Shown: one piece after another, positions 32,691 to 40,929 of the stretch
Position numbering within the stretch: position 1 is the stretch's first letter
Layout of the letters: every line of letters begins with the position of its first letter
Assembly: GCF_003385495.1 (NCBI RefSeq)
Contig: NZ_QNUH01000026.1
Coordinates: 1-43,005, forward strand
Reading direction: 5' to 3'
Length of the DNA stretch: 43,005 bases
Source of the DNA: Chryseobacterium elymi
GTDB lineage: Bacteria; Bacteroidota; Bacteroidia; Flavobacteriales; Weeksellaceae
Position numbers and translations under genes: made by a program
Notes under the pieces: generated by a model
Databases searched by the model: none
The model's input: only the letters and a program-made list of their open reading frames with translations
What the model was told of the DNA's origin: nothing

Positions 32691-33599
32691 TTATTTTTTA
32701 AGCATCAGCAGTTTAAAGAATAGAACAGGGTTTTTATACTTAATTCTGTACTTTTCTTTTTTCCATTCCGTTTGCAGTCTTTTTTTCTCAGATTCTGAAT
32801 CTGTTTCGGATAAAAGGATTTCATACTTGAAATGAATGAGCTTCAGTTGGTATTTTTTATAAAGTTCTTTGTCGGCTTTGATGTAATTGAGGTATTTATG
32901 AGTTACTTTTTCGTAAGAATCTTTCATCAGCTTCCAGTTTCTGGAAAGGCTGGTGGAAAGAATCCGGTAGTAGAAGAGTTTTTTATCAATAAAACCTATT
33001 TTGTATCCTTTGGACGTTAATCTCAGATTCATATCCCAGTCCTCAGTATTGATGTTTTCATCAAACGGATATTTCACGAGAAGCTCTCTTTTTACAAATG
33101 TTCCTACATTGGCCGTTTTGTTTTCCGAAACATTTTCATGGAAAAAATTATTAAGGCTGTCTATGACCTGCTTTTTTTCTTTCGGAGTATAGGCATCTGT
33201 CATTTTATCATCAGACTGGTAATATTTATAACCGTCTGAAAGAATGAAGTCTACAGGATTTCTCTCAATATACGATACTTTTTCTGAAAGATGGTCTTCC
33301 GTAAACCAGTCATCTCCCGAAAGTATGGAAATATACTCTCCTGAAGCATTGGAAATTGCAGTGTTAATGTTTTTGGCTACGCCGAAGCTCTCGGTATTCC
33401 TGATAATTTTGTAATGTTTGTCAAACGTTGAAAGTGCCCGTTCTGCATTGTCAAATGTTCTGTCTTTCGAAGCATTATCCAAAAGAATAATTTCATAATT
33501 GGGGTAGGTCTGCGAGATAGCGGACAAGCATGCCTGCTCAATGAACTTTTCATGGTTCATAGTGATGATGATAAGGCTTACAAGCGGCGGGTTATTCAT
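32691..33599 (-). CDS. Glycosyltransferase family 2
   Basis: 302 residues. GT-A fold: VSLIIITMNHEKFIEQACLS at the N-terminus, YEIILLDNASKDRTFDNAER, and the metal-binding region GEYISILSGDDWF. Further on, NINTEDWDMNLRLTSKGYKI is the typical acceptor-side segment with the ED pair. It uses a nucleotide-sugar donor, specificity unknown, on the cytoplasmic side. It is the downstream end of the surface-glycan cluster, separated from the other genes by a decayed duplicate (33665-34004). Confidence 0.9.
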   Translation of the reverse strand: MNNPPLVSLIIITMNHEKFIEQACLSAISQTYPNYEIILLDNASKDRTFDNAERALSTFDKHYKIIRNTESFGVAKNINTAISNASGEYISILSGDDWFTEDHLSEKVSYIERNPVDFILSDGYKYYQSDDKMTDAYTPKEKKQVIDSLNNFFHENVSENKTANVGTFVKRELLVKYPFDENINTEDWDMNLRLTSKGYKIGFIDKKLFYYRILSTSLSRNWKLMKDSYEKVTHKYLNYIKADKELYKKYQLKLIHFKYEILLSETDSESEKKRLQTEWKKEKYRIKYKNPVLFFKLLMLKK

Positions 33600-33664
33600 T
33601 GTTTAAAGATACTGATTTTTACTATAATTAGGTGCCGAATCCATATTTGTCATATATTTTTAGT

Positions 33665-34004
33665 TGCAATAAGTATTTTTATTTCTTTCATGAATTCATT
33701 TTAAATACAGTGTTACCCAATGGTCGAGAGTATACTTATTATAAACTTCTTCAGATGGTTTTTCGTGTGGAGTATGAAAAAAATCGTTTTATGTTATGGG
33801 ATTTTTATTCAGTACCAGAATATTGAGGATTATAAAAATCGTAGGCTTTAATGGTTGGATTATCCGGGATGATTTTTTTGCCATGGCTTCAAATATCCTG
33901 AAATTAGGTATGTCCGATCAGAACGTATGAGGTAAAAGACAACTTCAGTAGTCTTGTACTAGGCATTCAGCGCATGGTGAGGTGTTTTTATTCCGAACTT
34001 TAAA
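33665..34004 (-). pseudogene. Decayed duplicate of the 3' end of the gene at 36928 and the start of the one after it
   Basis: This stretch aligns with 36903-37261 over its whole length with many substitutions and small indels. Shared blocks include ATTTCTTTCATGAATTCA, GTATACTTATTATAAACTTC, CCATGGCTTCAAATATCCTG and CCGAACTTTAAA. On the - strand it still spells EEVYNKYTLDHWV, as in the intact protein, but a one-base loss after it changes the frame and the last residues. The start codon of the next gene also survives (MKEIKILIATK) and then hits a stop. It abuts the stop codon of the acyltransferase gene. It is a direct repeat of the functional copy and non-coding today. Confidence 0.85.
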
Positions 34005-34461
34005 CCTTAATGTTTTGTTTTTTTGCCGGATTTCCAAACCAGGTTTCTCCGGCAGGTACATCTTTTGTCACAACACTTCCTGCTCCTACCACTGCGTTCT
34101 CATGGATGGTAATTCCTGGAAGTATGGTTGCATTTGCTCCAATAGAGGCTCCTTTTTTGACAGTGGTTTTTAGTAAAGTGAAGTTTTTATTTTTTGATAC
34201 AGGGTTTTTATCATTGGTAAAAGTTACATTGGGGCCAATAAAAACATCATCCTCAATAGAAATCCCATCCCATATCTGTACACCCGGTTTTATAGTGACA
34301 TTATTTCCAATATAAACATTATTTTCTATGAAAACATTATAGTTGATATTACAATTTTCACCTATTACGGCATCGGAAAGCACAACACAGTATTGCCAGA
34401 TCATTGTATTCTCACCAATAGATTGGCTCAGGACTTCTGCAGTAGGATGTATCTTTATCAT
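34000..34461 (-). CDS. Left-handed beta-helix acyltransferase (sugar N/O-acetyltransferase)
   Basis: 153 residues. Hexapeptide repeats run through the protein (VIGENCNINYNVFIENNVYI, NNVTIKPGVQIWDGISIEDD, GASIGANATILPGITIHENA), ending with VVGAGSVVTKDVPAGETWFG. The pattern matches WbbJ/FdtC/WlbB-type enzymes that acetylate amino or hydroxyl groups of nucleotide-linked sugars with acetyl-CoA as trimers. IHPTAEVL at the start and VTFTNDKNP are typical of the N-acetyltransferase group. The start overlaps the upstream GT61 stop by four bases. No sugar-aminotransferase is nearby, so the substrate is open. The stop lies in the junction with the decayed duplicate. Confidence 0.88.
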   Translation of the reverse strand: MIKIHPTAEVLSQSIGENTMIWQYCVVLSDAVIGENCNINYNVFIENNVYIGNNVTIKPGVQIWDGISIEDDVFIGPNVTFTNDKNPVSKNKNFTLLKTTVKKGASIGANATILPGITIHENAVVGAGSVVTKDVPAGETWFGNPAKKQNIKV

Positions 34462-35678
34462 AAGTTTAAAAGTTGTTTTAGTTCATTTGAGAAAATTTCA
34501 GGATCCAACTTATAATCTTCATGAAAATCTTTACTTGTCTGTGGATAAATATAAAAGTGTAAATCGAGTCCTATTTCTTTTGCTAAAGTAGAGAAAATAG
34601 CGAAATCTCCCCAAACCGAACTCAGCCAAATTAGTGCTTTGGCTTCCGGATTTGTAAAAAGGATATTCGTCCATGCTGCTCCTGTTGGCCCTATGATATA
34701 ATCAGCTTTATTAACTAGGTAGATCTGCTCGTGGATATTAAGGTCTTCAAAGAAAACTTCTTCAAACCCATATTTTTTTGCTGTTTCAAAAATTTCCTGA
34801 TCATTATATTTCCTGTACTGGGACCTTCTTGAAATAAATACTTTTTTAATAGGTTCGATGCGGACCTTGCTCAAATCCAGATTATCAAAGGCTGTTTTTC
34901 TAAGATACTGCAGAGACGATTTTGATAATTTGGCAAATCCGGCTTCATATTTTTCGCCCGGCATGATATTCGGGATGGCATAATTGATGCTTGTGATATG
35001 CCACAGTTTTTTGAATTGGTAATAATTTTTATGGTTGCTGAGAAATACAATTTTATAATCCTTTAGAAAAAACATAAGAAGGTCTTTCAGATTTTCAACC
35101 TTCTCTACCTCTTCATCTATAATAATCAGCTTATTCTTAGCGTCGGGGATATATTTGAAAAATTCAACTTTAGAAAGAATATCAACCAGAAAATGATAAT
35201 AATTGAAAGTGAAAGTTCCGGCCAGGAAAATAGCTTCGTCATCATAATACACATTCTTATAATTCTTTACTTTTGCAAGGGTAATGGAATGCTGTATTAA
35301 ATTGGTCGTATTATATACGTAAGTAATCCTGTCATCATCATGCCATCTTTCGTAAAAAATTTTATCCTTTTTCATATTTAAAAAATATGTGGAATTAGGA
35401 ATACAGAGTACATTTTGAAGCGCAAAAATCTCTACGGCATTTTTAGGTGTTTTTACAGAAACCTGAGGAGCATAAAAAGTTTTGGGAAGAAAAACTTCTA
35501 CCTCGTGTTTTTCACTGATTTTAATTCTTTCCGTACAGTATTCAGACGGTATAGAATCCAGTGGTAAAAAATCTGTTACGAGCCTTTTTGCCCTTCTGAA
35601 AAAAGACTTGATATAATATTTTTTTCTAAGTGCTTTAAGCTGTTTTTCTAAATTTTCAATTTGTTCCTGCGCATTCAT
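34458..35678 (-). CDS. Glycosyltransferase family 61 (DUF563)
   Basis: 406 residues. The family motifs are present: FNYYHFLVD (158-166), KVFISRR with a following arginine (279-289), and IGPTGAAWTNILF (329-341). DUF563/GT61 includes capsule and LPS transferases and xylosyltransferases. Residues 1-25 form a short coiled coil. There is no signal peptide, in line with action on the cytoplasmic face. Coupled to the acyltransferase by a 4-base overlap; the upstream GT4 gene ends 65 bases before it. Confidence 0.88.
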   Translation of the reverse strand: MNAQEQIENLEKQLKALRKKYYIKSFFRRAKRLVTDFLPLDSIPSEYCTERIKISEKHEVEVFLPKTFYAPQVSVKTPKNAVEIFALQNVLCIPNSTYFLNMKKDKIFYERWHDDDRITYVYNTTNLIQHSITLAKVKNYKNVYYDDEAIFLAGTFTFNYYHFLVDILSKVEFFKYIPDAKNKLIIIDEEVEKVENLKDLLMFFLKDYKIVFLSNHKNYYQFKKLWHITSINYAIPNIMPGEKYEAGFAKLSKSSLQYLRKTAFDNLDLSKVRIEPIKKVFISRRSQYRKYNDQEIFETAKKYGFEEVFFEDLNIHEQIYLVNKADYIIGPTGAAWTNILFTNPEAKALIWLSSVWGDFAIFSTLAKEIGLDLHFYIYPQTSKDFHEDYKLDPEIFSNELKQLLNL

Positions 35679-35743
35679 ATTCTAAAACTTAGGATCAACT
35701 GAGAAGTCCGGTAGTTATTTCCGGGATCCATAGATTGTATTTT

Positions 35744-36931
35744 CTATATGATCTCCTTGTAATAGCTTATGGTTTCATCAACCATTTTATCAATGCCGAA
35801 TTTTGATTCTATTAATTTCCTTGCATTGACTGATACTCTGTTTCTCAGATCATCGTCTTCAAAAATAAGACTTATCTTTTCATGGAAGTCTTCTTCCCCG
35901 GCAATCAGACCGTTTACAGGTTCCTCTATGATTTCTTTAAAGGAATCTATTGCAGAACATATAACAGGTTTCTGTATAGCCATTACCTCAAGCAAAGATA
36001 AGCTAAAATTTTCACCTTTGGAGGGAAAGCAGACCACCTCTGCTTTGCTGATCATCTCTACAATTTCCGTCGCCGGCTTATTTCCATAAAAATGAACCGA
36101 ATTCCGGGTTTCCGTATCGGGAATGTTCTCAGTTATGTAGGCCGGATAATGATTGGGTTTTCCTATGAAATGAAGCGACGCTCCGGGATACTTTTTTTTC
36201 AGCTTAACAAAAGAACTGATCAGGGTTTCTGCACCTTTTTCAAAAGAGATATTTCCTAAAAAGAACACAGATTGAGGAATGATTTCCGCATTTTTTACAG
36301 GTTTGTAGAATTTTTCATCGATGCCGTTGTAAATCAGTTTCGGGTCCTTGATGCCGAACAGGGCTTTATTAATCGTCTCATTATACTGGGATATGGTAAT
36401 AATGTTTTCTGAGCTTTTAAAAGCTTCTTTTTCACAGAAAACTCTTCCTTTATGTACTTTTTTGTAGCCGAAATATTTTTCCAGAACAGACCACGAACCG
36501 TGGCATCTGATCACATAAGGGATTTCTTTAGGGATAGCAAGGGCAAGGCCGTCAAAGTCATGGGTTTCTGCAATGTCAAAATGAAGACTATTCTTCCTGA
36601 TCCAGGAATTGATCTGATTAGAAATGTTTTTTTTCTCGGATAAATAGGTCTTAAAATGGAACTGTTCCAGAGCTTTAACTTTTCCTGTAAAAGATCTTAA
36701 CAGTTCAAGAAGAGGATTGGCCTTGAAAACATCTTTTATTGAATGAATATTTACACCGTCTTCCTCTATATCAAATACATACTTTGAGATCAGAAAAACA
36801 TACACTGATATTCCTCTCTTTACAAGTTCTGTACATAAGTTTTTATAAAAAACACCTGTCCCGCCTACCTCAGGAGTCCGGAAAGATTTGTATTCCCGGG
36901 TTACAATAAGTACATTTTTTATTTCTTTCAT
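35744..36931 (-). CDS. Glycosyltransferase family 4
   Basis: 395 residues, GT-B fold. The N-terminal half holds GGTGVFYKNLCTELVKRGIS, the donor-bound half YNGIDEKFYKPV, FFLGNISFEKGAETLISSF and SKGENFSLSLLEVMAIQKPV (the E-x7-E element of GT4). It transfers a sugar from a nucleotide donor to a surface glycan precursor. Overlaps the stop of the CgeB-like gene by four bases. The start ATG lies inside the segment duplicated at 33665-34004. Confidence 0.92.
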   Translation of the reverse strand: MKEIKNVLIVTREYKSFRTPEVGGTGVFYKNLCTELVKRGISVYVFLISKYVFDIEEDGVNIHSIKDVFKANPLLELLRSFTGKVKALEQFHFKTYLSEKKNISNQINSWIRKNSLHFDIAETHDFDGLALAIPKEIPYVIRCHGSWSVLEKYFGYKKVHKGRVFCEKEAFKSSENIITISQYNETINKALFGIKDPKLIYNGIDEKFYKPVKNAEIIPQSVFFLGNISFEKGAETLISSFVKLKKKYPGASLHFIGKPNHYPAYITENIPDTETRNSVHFYGNKPATEIVEMISKAEVVCFPSKGENFSLSLLEVMAIQKPVICSAIDSFKEIIEEPVNGLIAGEEDFHEKISLIFEDDDLRNRVSVNARKLIESKFGIDKMVDETISYYKEII

Positions 36932-37261
36932 GAATTCAGTTTAAATACAGTGTTCACCCAATGGTCTAGAGTATACTTATTATAAACTTCTTCAGGCAGT
37001 TTTTCGTATGGCGTAGTGAAAAAATCTTTTTTCAGATTACGGAAATTCTTATCCAGTACTAAAATATTATTCGGATTATAAAAATCATAGTTTTTGATCG
37101 TAGGATTATCCGTGATAATTTTCTTTTCCAGAGCCATGGCTTCAAATATCCTGAAACTGAGCCCGGTCTGGTCGGCCCGCATCAGGTCGAGGATAACTTT
37201 AGTATTCTTATAATAGGCGGGCAGTACGTGATGAGGTATCTTTTTTCTTCCGAACTTTAAA
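36903..37261. repeat. Intact partner of the direct repeat at 33665-34004
   Basis: This segment covers the last ~110 codons of the CgeB-like gene and the start of the GT4 gene. It recurs in the same orientation, diverged and non-coding, 3.2 kb to the left. The acyltransferase, GT61 and GT4 genes lie between the copies. Confidence 0.85.
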
Positions 37262-37905
37262 ATATCAATATTCTTCTTATCAATGATCTGGTTCAGTTTA
37301 TTTTTCCAGCCCTTTTTACCTACCATATAGACCTCGAATTTTATTTTCATGGGATGTATACGGTTGATTAACATATTTAGGGCAGAAAGTCTTTTTTGAT
37401 CATAAGATGTGATGTAGAACATATCCAGCTTCGGACGCTGCTTGGCAGCCGGAATATAGTCGAGGTAATTGTAATTGGTGATCTTTTCGAATCCGAAGTT
37501 TTTCACATCTTCATCATCAAAAGAAAATACTGTGTCAAAATAATGCAGAAGATGTGTTGCCGGGTTCCGGGCCATACTGTCATACAGATAGGCAATGTTC
37601 CGGTCTGTATATTCTCTGATTTTCTGGTGGATACTTTCGTCAATAGCCTCAGGATTGATGACCAGGATCTGATCCTGCCGTCCTATTTTTTCCAGAGACT
37701 CCAGTATGAAACTTTGTCTTTTGTGATATTTTGGATTCTTGCCCAGAAAAATCTTGCTGAACGTATTTTTTATACGTTCTCCGGTGTTTTTGTGGGTAAA
37801 AGCTCCGATGTTGATGTGGCATGCTTCAATGCCTTTATCACTCAGTTTTTCCACTATGTGTTCATCATAATGCCAGAAATCGAAGCTGATTAAACAAATT
37901 TTCAT
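36928..37905 (-). CDS. CgeB-like glycosyltransferase
   Basis: 325 residues. Features of the CgeB/DUF3880-like GT-B group: MKICLISFDFWHYDEHIVEK, YLYDSMARNPATHLLHYFDT (the start of the cleft), VFSFDDEDVKNFGFEKITNY, and the C-terminal SFRIFEAMALEKKIITDNP, typical of Glyco_trans_1_2. These enzymes act in LPS or spore-coat glycan synthesis. A TAnnTTTG element lies four bases before the ATG, so the message may be leaderless. It is the first gene of an operon of four (this gene, GT4, GT61, acyltransferase). Its 3' end is duplicated and decayed downstream. Confidence 0.82.
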   Translation of the reverse strand: MKICLISFDFWHYDEHIVEKLSDKGIEACHINIGAFTHKNTGERIKNTFSKIFLGKNPKYHKRQSFILESLEKIGRQDQILVINPEAIDESIHQKIREYTDRNIAYLYDSMARNPATHLLHYFDTVFSFDDEDVKNFGFEKITNYNYLDYIPAAKQRPKLDMFYITSYDQKRLSALNMLINRIHPMKIKFEVYMVGKKGWKNKLNQIIDKKNIDILKFGRKKIPHHVLPAYYKNTKVILDLMRADQTGLSFRIFEAMALEKKIITDNPTIKNYDFYNPNNILVLDKNFRNLKKDFFTTPYEKLPEEVYNKYTLDHWVNTVFKLNS

Positions 37906-37909
37906 ACTG

Positions 37910-37917
37910 CAAAAATA
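37910..37917 (-). promoter_or_regulatory. -7 promoter element for the glycan operon
   Basis: TATTTTTG on the - strand fits TAnnTTTG and ends four bases before the ATG at 37905, pointing to a leaderless transcript of the four-gene operon. Confidence 0.55.
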
Positions 37918-37938
37918 AAAATTTCATATTTAAATTTA

Positions 37939-37946
37939 TATTTTTG
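37939..37946 (+). promoter_or_regulatory. -7 promoter element for the divergent GT4 gene
   Basis: TATTTTTG fits TAnnTTTG. It is 22 bases from the element of the divergent operon. The predicted transcript would start near 37953, which makes ATG 37965 the likely start codon. Confidence 0.5.
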
Positions 37947-37964
37947 ATGAAAAGCCTGACCGGA

Positions 37965-39044
37965 ATGAAAAAGAAAATCCTTATTGATGCAGAAAGATTG
38001 AAGTACCCGAAGTCGGGAATTGCCAACGTATGTGTTTCATTAATAAAGGGTCTGGACGATAAAGTCTCTGATTTTGAGTATGTTTTCTACGGACCAAAAA
38101 AAAATATTCCGCAGACGAAAAAAAGTTTTAATATTATCGACTGGAAGTTTTGGCAGAAGAATTTTCCTATAAATACTCAATCTTATTCCCTGGTTCATAC
38201 AGCTCATCAGCTTTCCCAATATTTTCATACGGTAAAAGGAGGGCAGAAAAAGGTAGCAACGCTTCACGATCTTAATTTTCTTCACGATGGAAGTATGGAA
38301 CGAAAAGTGAAAAAATACACAAAACTGGTTCAGAAAAATATAGGTAATGCAGATGCCATTGTTTGTATCTCAGAATTTGTAAAAGAAGATTTTCTTAAGA
38401 ACAGAAAACTTTTTACTTTAAAAAATGACGTTAAAATAAAAGTAATCTATAATGGGCTGATTTTTCCGGAAACCACAGAGTTCATTTCTAAGAACAGTTA
38501 TGATTTCGTAGGGAAGAAATATATTTTAAATATCGGAGTGCTTTTCCCTAAAAAGAATCAGGAAGTACTTTTGGATCTTATTTCAAAAAATGACAGGCAT
38601 CTTGTATTGGTAACTTCATCTGCGAAATCTGCCTATAAAGAGAAATTTCTAGAGAAAATAAAAACCCTGGGACTGGAAAATAAAGTGCACATTCTGGAAA
38701 ACATAAATAATAACGAAAAATATTTTCTTCTTCAGCATTGCGAATCCTATTGTCATCCTTCATTAGCAGAGGGCTTTGGAATTCCTCCTGTGGAAGCTAT
38801 GTATTTTGGGAAACCTGTTTTTTTAAGCAAATTAACTAGTCTTCCTGAAATTGGAGGAGATCTGGCTTTTTATTTTGATGATTTTTCAGCGGAGCATATG
38901 CAGCAGGTTTATGCATCCGGAATGCAGACTTATGGTTCTAATAAGGATGAATATGCTTTACAGTTAAAGCAGAGGGCTTTAAAGTTCGGTTATCTTGAAA
39001 TGGCCGGAGCTTATGAAAAACTTTACAGTGAGCTGCTGAATTAA
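37965..39044 (+). CDS. Glycosyltransferase family 4 (divergent)
   Basis: 359 residues from ATG 37965 (MKKKILIDAERLKYPKSGIA). The frame is open from TTG 37944, but that lies in the promoter element, and ATG 37947 would sit before the predicted transcription start. GT-B fold with VHTAHQLSQYF, VATLHDLNFLHDGS, ILNIGVLFPKKNQEVLLDLI and the donor-binding segment PSLAEGFGIPPVEAMYFGKP. It is transcribed away from the four-gene operon, and its stop overlaps that of the deacetylase gene by four bases. Confidence 0.9.
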   Translation: MKKKILIDAERLKYPKSGIANVCVSLIKGLDDKVSDFEYVFYGPKKNIPQTKKSFNIIDWKFWQKNFPINTQSYSLVHTAHQLSQYFHTVKGGQKKVATLHDLNFLHDGSMERKVKKYTKLVQKNIGNADAIVCISEFVKEDFLKNRKLFTLKNDVKIKVIYNGLIFPETTEFISKNSYDFVGKKYILNIGVLFPKKNQEVLLDLISKNDRHLVLVTSSAKSAYKEKFLEKIKTLGLENKVHILENINNNEKYFLLQHCESYCHPSLAEGFGIPPVEAMYFGKPVFLSKLTSLPEIGGDLAFYFDDFSAEHMQQVYASGMQTYGSNKDEYALQLKQRALKFGYLEMAGAYEKLYSELLN

Positions 39045-39784
39045 AGTTTAATCTTTCCGAGCCTTAATTTCCACTTAAATACATTGAAACTGTCACCTCC
39101 TCTGATATCAATTCTTTTAATCTCAAATTTATTTTTCCAGGGATAATAGTCGATATTGTTACCGATACGTACTGCAGAAATAATTCCTGCTTTTTCGAGT
39201 ATGGAGAAAAATTCTTTTTTTTGTTCCCCTTTTTTAGGGAACTTACCGTAAGGATAGGCGAGTACTTTGGTAAAAGGGATTGACTTTTCCTCCAGGGTGC
39301 GCATATTTTTATAAATATCATCTGCTGCTTCCTGCAGTGAGATCTGTGAATAGTTCTTATGGGAGTGGCTATGAAGCGCAATTTCAATAACTTCAGGATT
39401 GAGGGATCTGATCTCATCAAATGTCATCATCTCGCGGTTTTCATCCGTTTCTTTTTCCGGAATAAGCTCGGTTGGAATGAAGATTGTGGCTTTCAAGCGA
39501 TATTTTTCCAACAAAGGAACCAGGTACTGAAGATTGTTGAGGTAGCCATCATCAAAAGTAAGAATGAGTTTGTGCTTCAGCTGACAGTTGGCCTTGAGGT
39601 CGTTAAAAAATAAAGTGTTATAATTATTTTTAATGTATTTAAACTGCTGCTCCAGGTTTTCTGTTGAAACAGTCAGCAAATCTTTGCCGAAAATTTTTTT
39701 CTCCGGCAGAACTTTATGATACATGAGGATCCGGACACTTTCTGTACCTGAAAATCCGAGTGTCCTTTTGATAAATCTGAGCAT
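39041..39784 (-). CDS. Polysaccharide deacetylase (NodB fold)
   Basis: 247 residues. NodB motif 1 is TFDDG (76-80, with catalytic-base and metal Asp), motif 2 HSHSH (138-142, metal His pair), motif 3 AYPYGKF (176-182). Members remove N-acetyl groups from GlcNAc-containing glycans. The leading MYHKVLP and the absence of a clear signal peptide match cytoplasmic or membrane-associated cluster members. In context it probably trims a surface glycan intermediate. Convergent with the GT4 gene (4-base overlap). Confidence 0.9.
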   Translation of the reverse strand: MLRFIKRTLGFSGTESVRILMYHKVLPEKKIFGKDLLTVSTENLEQQFKYIKNNYNTLFFNDLKANCQLKHKLILTFDDGYLNNLQYLVPLLEKYRLKATIFIPTELIPEKETDENREMMTFDEIRSLNPEVIEIALHSHSHKNYSQISLQEAADDIYKNMRTLEEKSIPFTKVLAYPYGKFPKKGEQKKEFFSILEKAGIISAVRIGNNIDYYPWKNKFEIKRIDIRGGDSFNVFKWKLRLGKIKL

Positions 39785-40173
39785 GGTTATCTGAATGTAT
39801 AAACCGTATGTTTTATGGTGATCTCTATAAAATTATTTACGGGTTATACAATTTTATGTTTTATTATTGACTAACTCACTGATTGAATAGTATAAGTCTA
39901 CAAAAAGAGAGATCTGTTACAAAATTCAAAATTAATTAAAATATTGAATGCACGAGCTTAAAAATACATTAAAATAAGATGTAAACTGTCGAACAATTGA
40001 TTTGCAAAATTGAATAAGAAGTATTATATAAGGACAGCAAAGGTATCAACAGGGATCATCTGGCTATTTATGACCAAAATTGCATCGGATAATCAAATGT
40101 ATAGAATAAAAGAAAGATAGCATCTGGCTGCAATACAATTGAGCCGGCTGTTATTATTTTAATCCGAAGATTA
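39785..40173. other. 389-bp intergenic stretch without a recognised gene
   Basis: AT-rich on both strands. No frame longer than about 30 codons resembles a protein, and no strong hairpin was found. One TAATTTTG element lies on the - strand at 39934-39927, about 140 bases before the deacetylase start, and could be its promoter. Confidence 0.5.
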
Positions 40174-40929
40174 TTATTTGAATTTATAGATTTCGTTAAT
40201 TTTTATATATTTCAGAAAGGTGTAAAATGCTCCGGTGATTGAGATATAAAATCCGGCAACACCATCCAGGAAGCCCAGCTTAAAAAAATAGGTTTTCATA
40301 AAGTCATAGAATGGAGAAAAGATGATCTTAAAAAGAGATACTGATTTTCCGTTCAAAACCTTTTTTTCTGCCATCAGCTGTGTATAATTATTGATCTTTT
40401 CAATATGATGGGCAATACTTTTATAGGTGTAGTGATCGATATTTCCCGGAAGTCTACCTTTTTTATCTTGTGTAATAAAGCATTCATGCACCAGATCGTC
40501 AGAGTATTTTCCGTGGCCTTTTCTGAAGAATCTTTCTCTCCAAACATTGCCCCAGCCGCCATATTTTATGGTTTTCTTCAGCAGGATATTGTTGAAATGA
40601 ATCTCATAAACGTTATAAGAAGGATTGGAGCTGGTTAAAATTTCTTTAATAGCATTTACAGCAGTTTTATCCGGAACTTCATCGGAGTCCAAAAACAGTA
40701 TCCATTCTCCGGAAGCTTCGGACAGGGTATAGTTTTTCTGACAGCCGAAGCCTTGAAATTTTTTTCTGATAAATTTTACCTTCGGAAACCCCGTACAGAT
40801 TTCCTCTGTTTTATCTGTGGAAAAAGAATCAACGACTATAATCTCATCAGCGATCTCATAGATGCTGCTGATACTTTTTTCAATGACTCTTTCTCCATTT
40901 AAAACAATATAACAGACTGATAACTTCAT
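40174..40929 (-). CDS. Glycosyltransferase family 2, WaaE/KdtX-like
   Basis: 251 residues. GT-A start MKLSVCYIVLNGERVIEKSI, ADEIIVVDSFSTDKTEEIC, and FLDSDEVPD (the DxD-like site). GWGNVWRERFFRKGHGKYSD and VHECFITQDKKG are typical of LPS-core beta-1,4-glucosyltransferases of the WaaE/KdtX group. A C-terminal hydrophobic stretch (FLDGVAGFYISITGAFYTFL) suggests membrane association. The start overlaps the rocD stop by one base (TAATG), so it is translated from the rocD message. Confidence 0.88.
   Translation of the reverse strand: MKLSVCYIVLNGERVIEKSISSIYEIADEIIVVDSFSTDKTEEICTGFPKVKFIRKKFQGFGCQKNYTLSEASGEWILFLDSDEVPDKTAVNAIKEILTSSNPSYNVYEIHFNNILLKKTIKYGGWGNVWRERFFRKGHGKYSDDLVHECFITQDKKGRLPGNIDHYTYKSIAHHIEKINNYTQLMAEKKVLNGKSVSLFKIIFSPFYDFMKTYFFKLGFLDGVAGFYISITGAFYTFLKYIKINEIYKFK

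Noticed and set aside
34010..34315. 101-codon + strand frame over the acyltransferase
   Set aside because: It is the antisense of hexapeptide repeats, which yields long open frames by composition.
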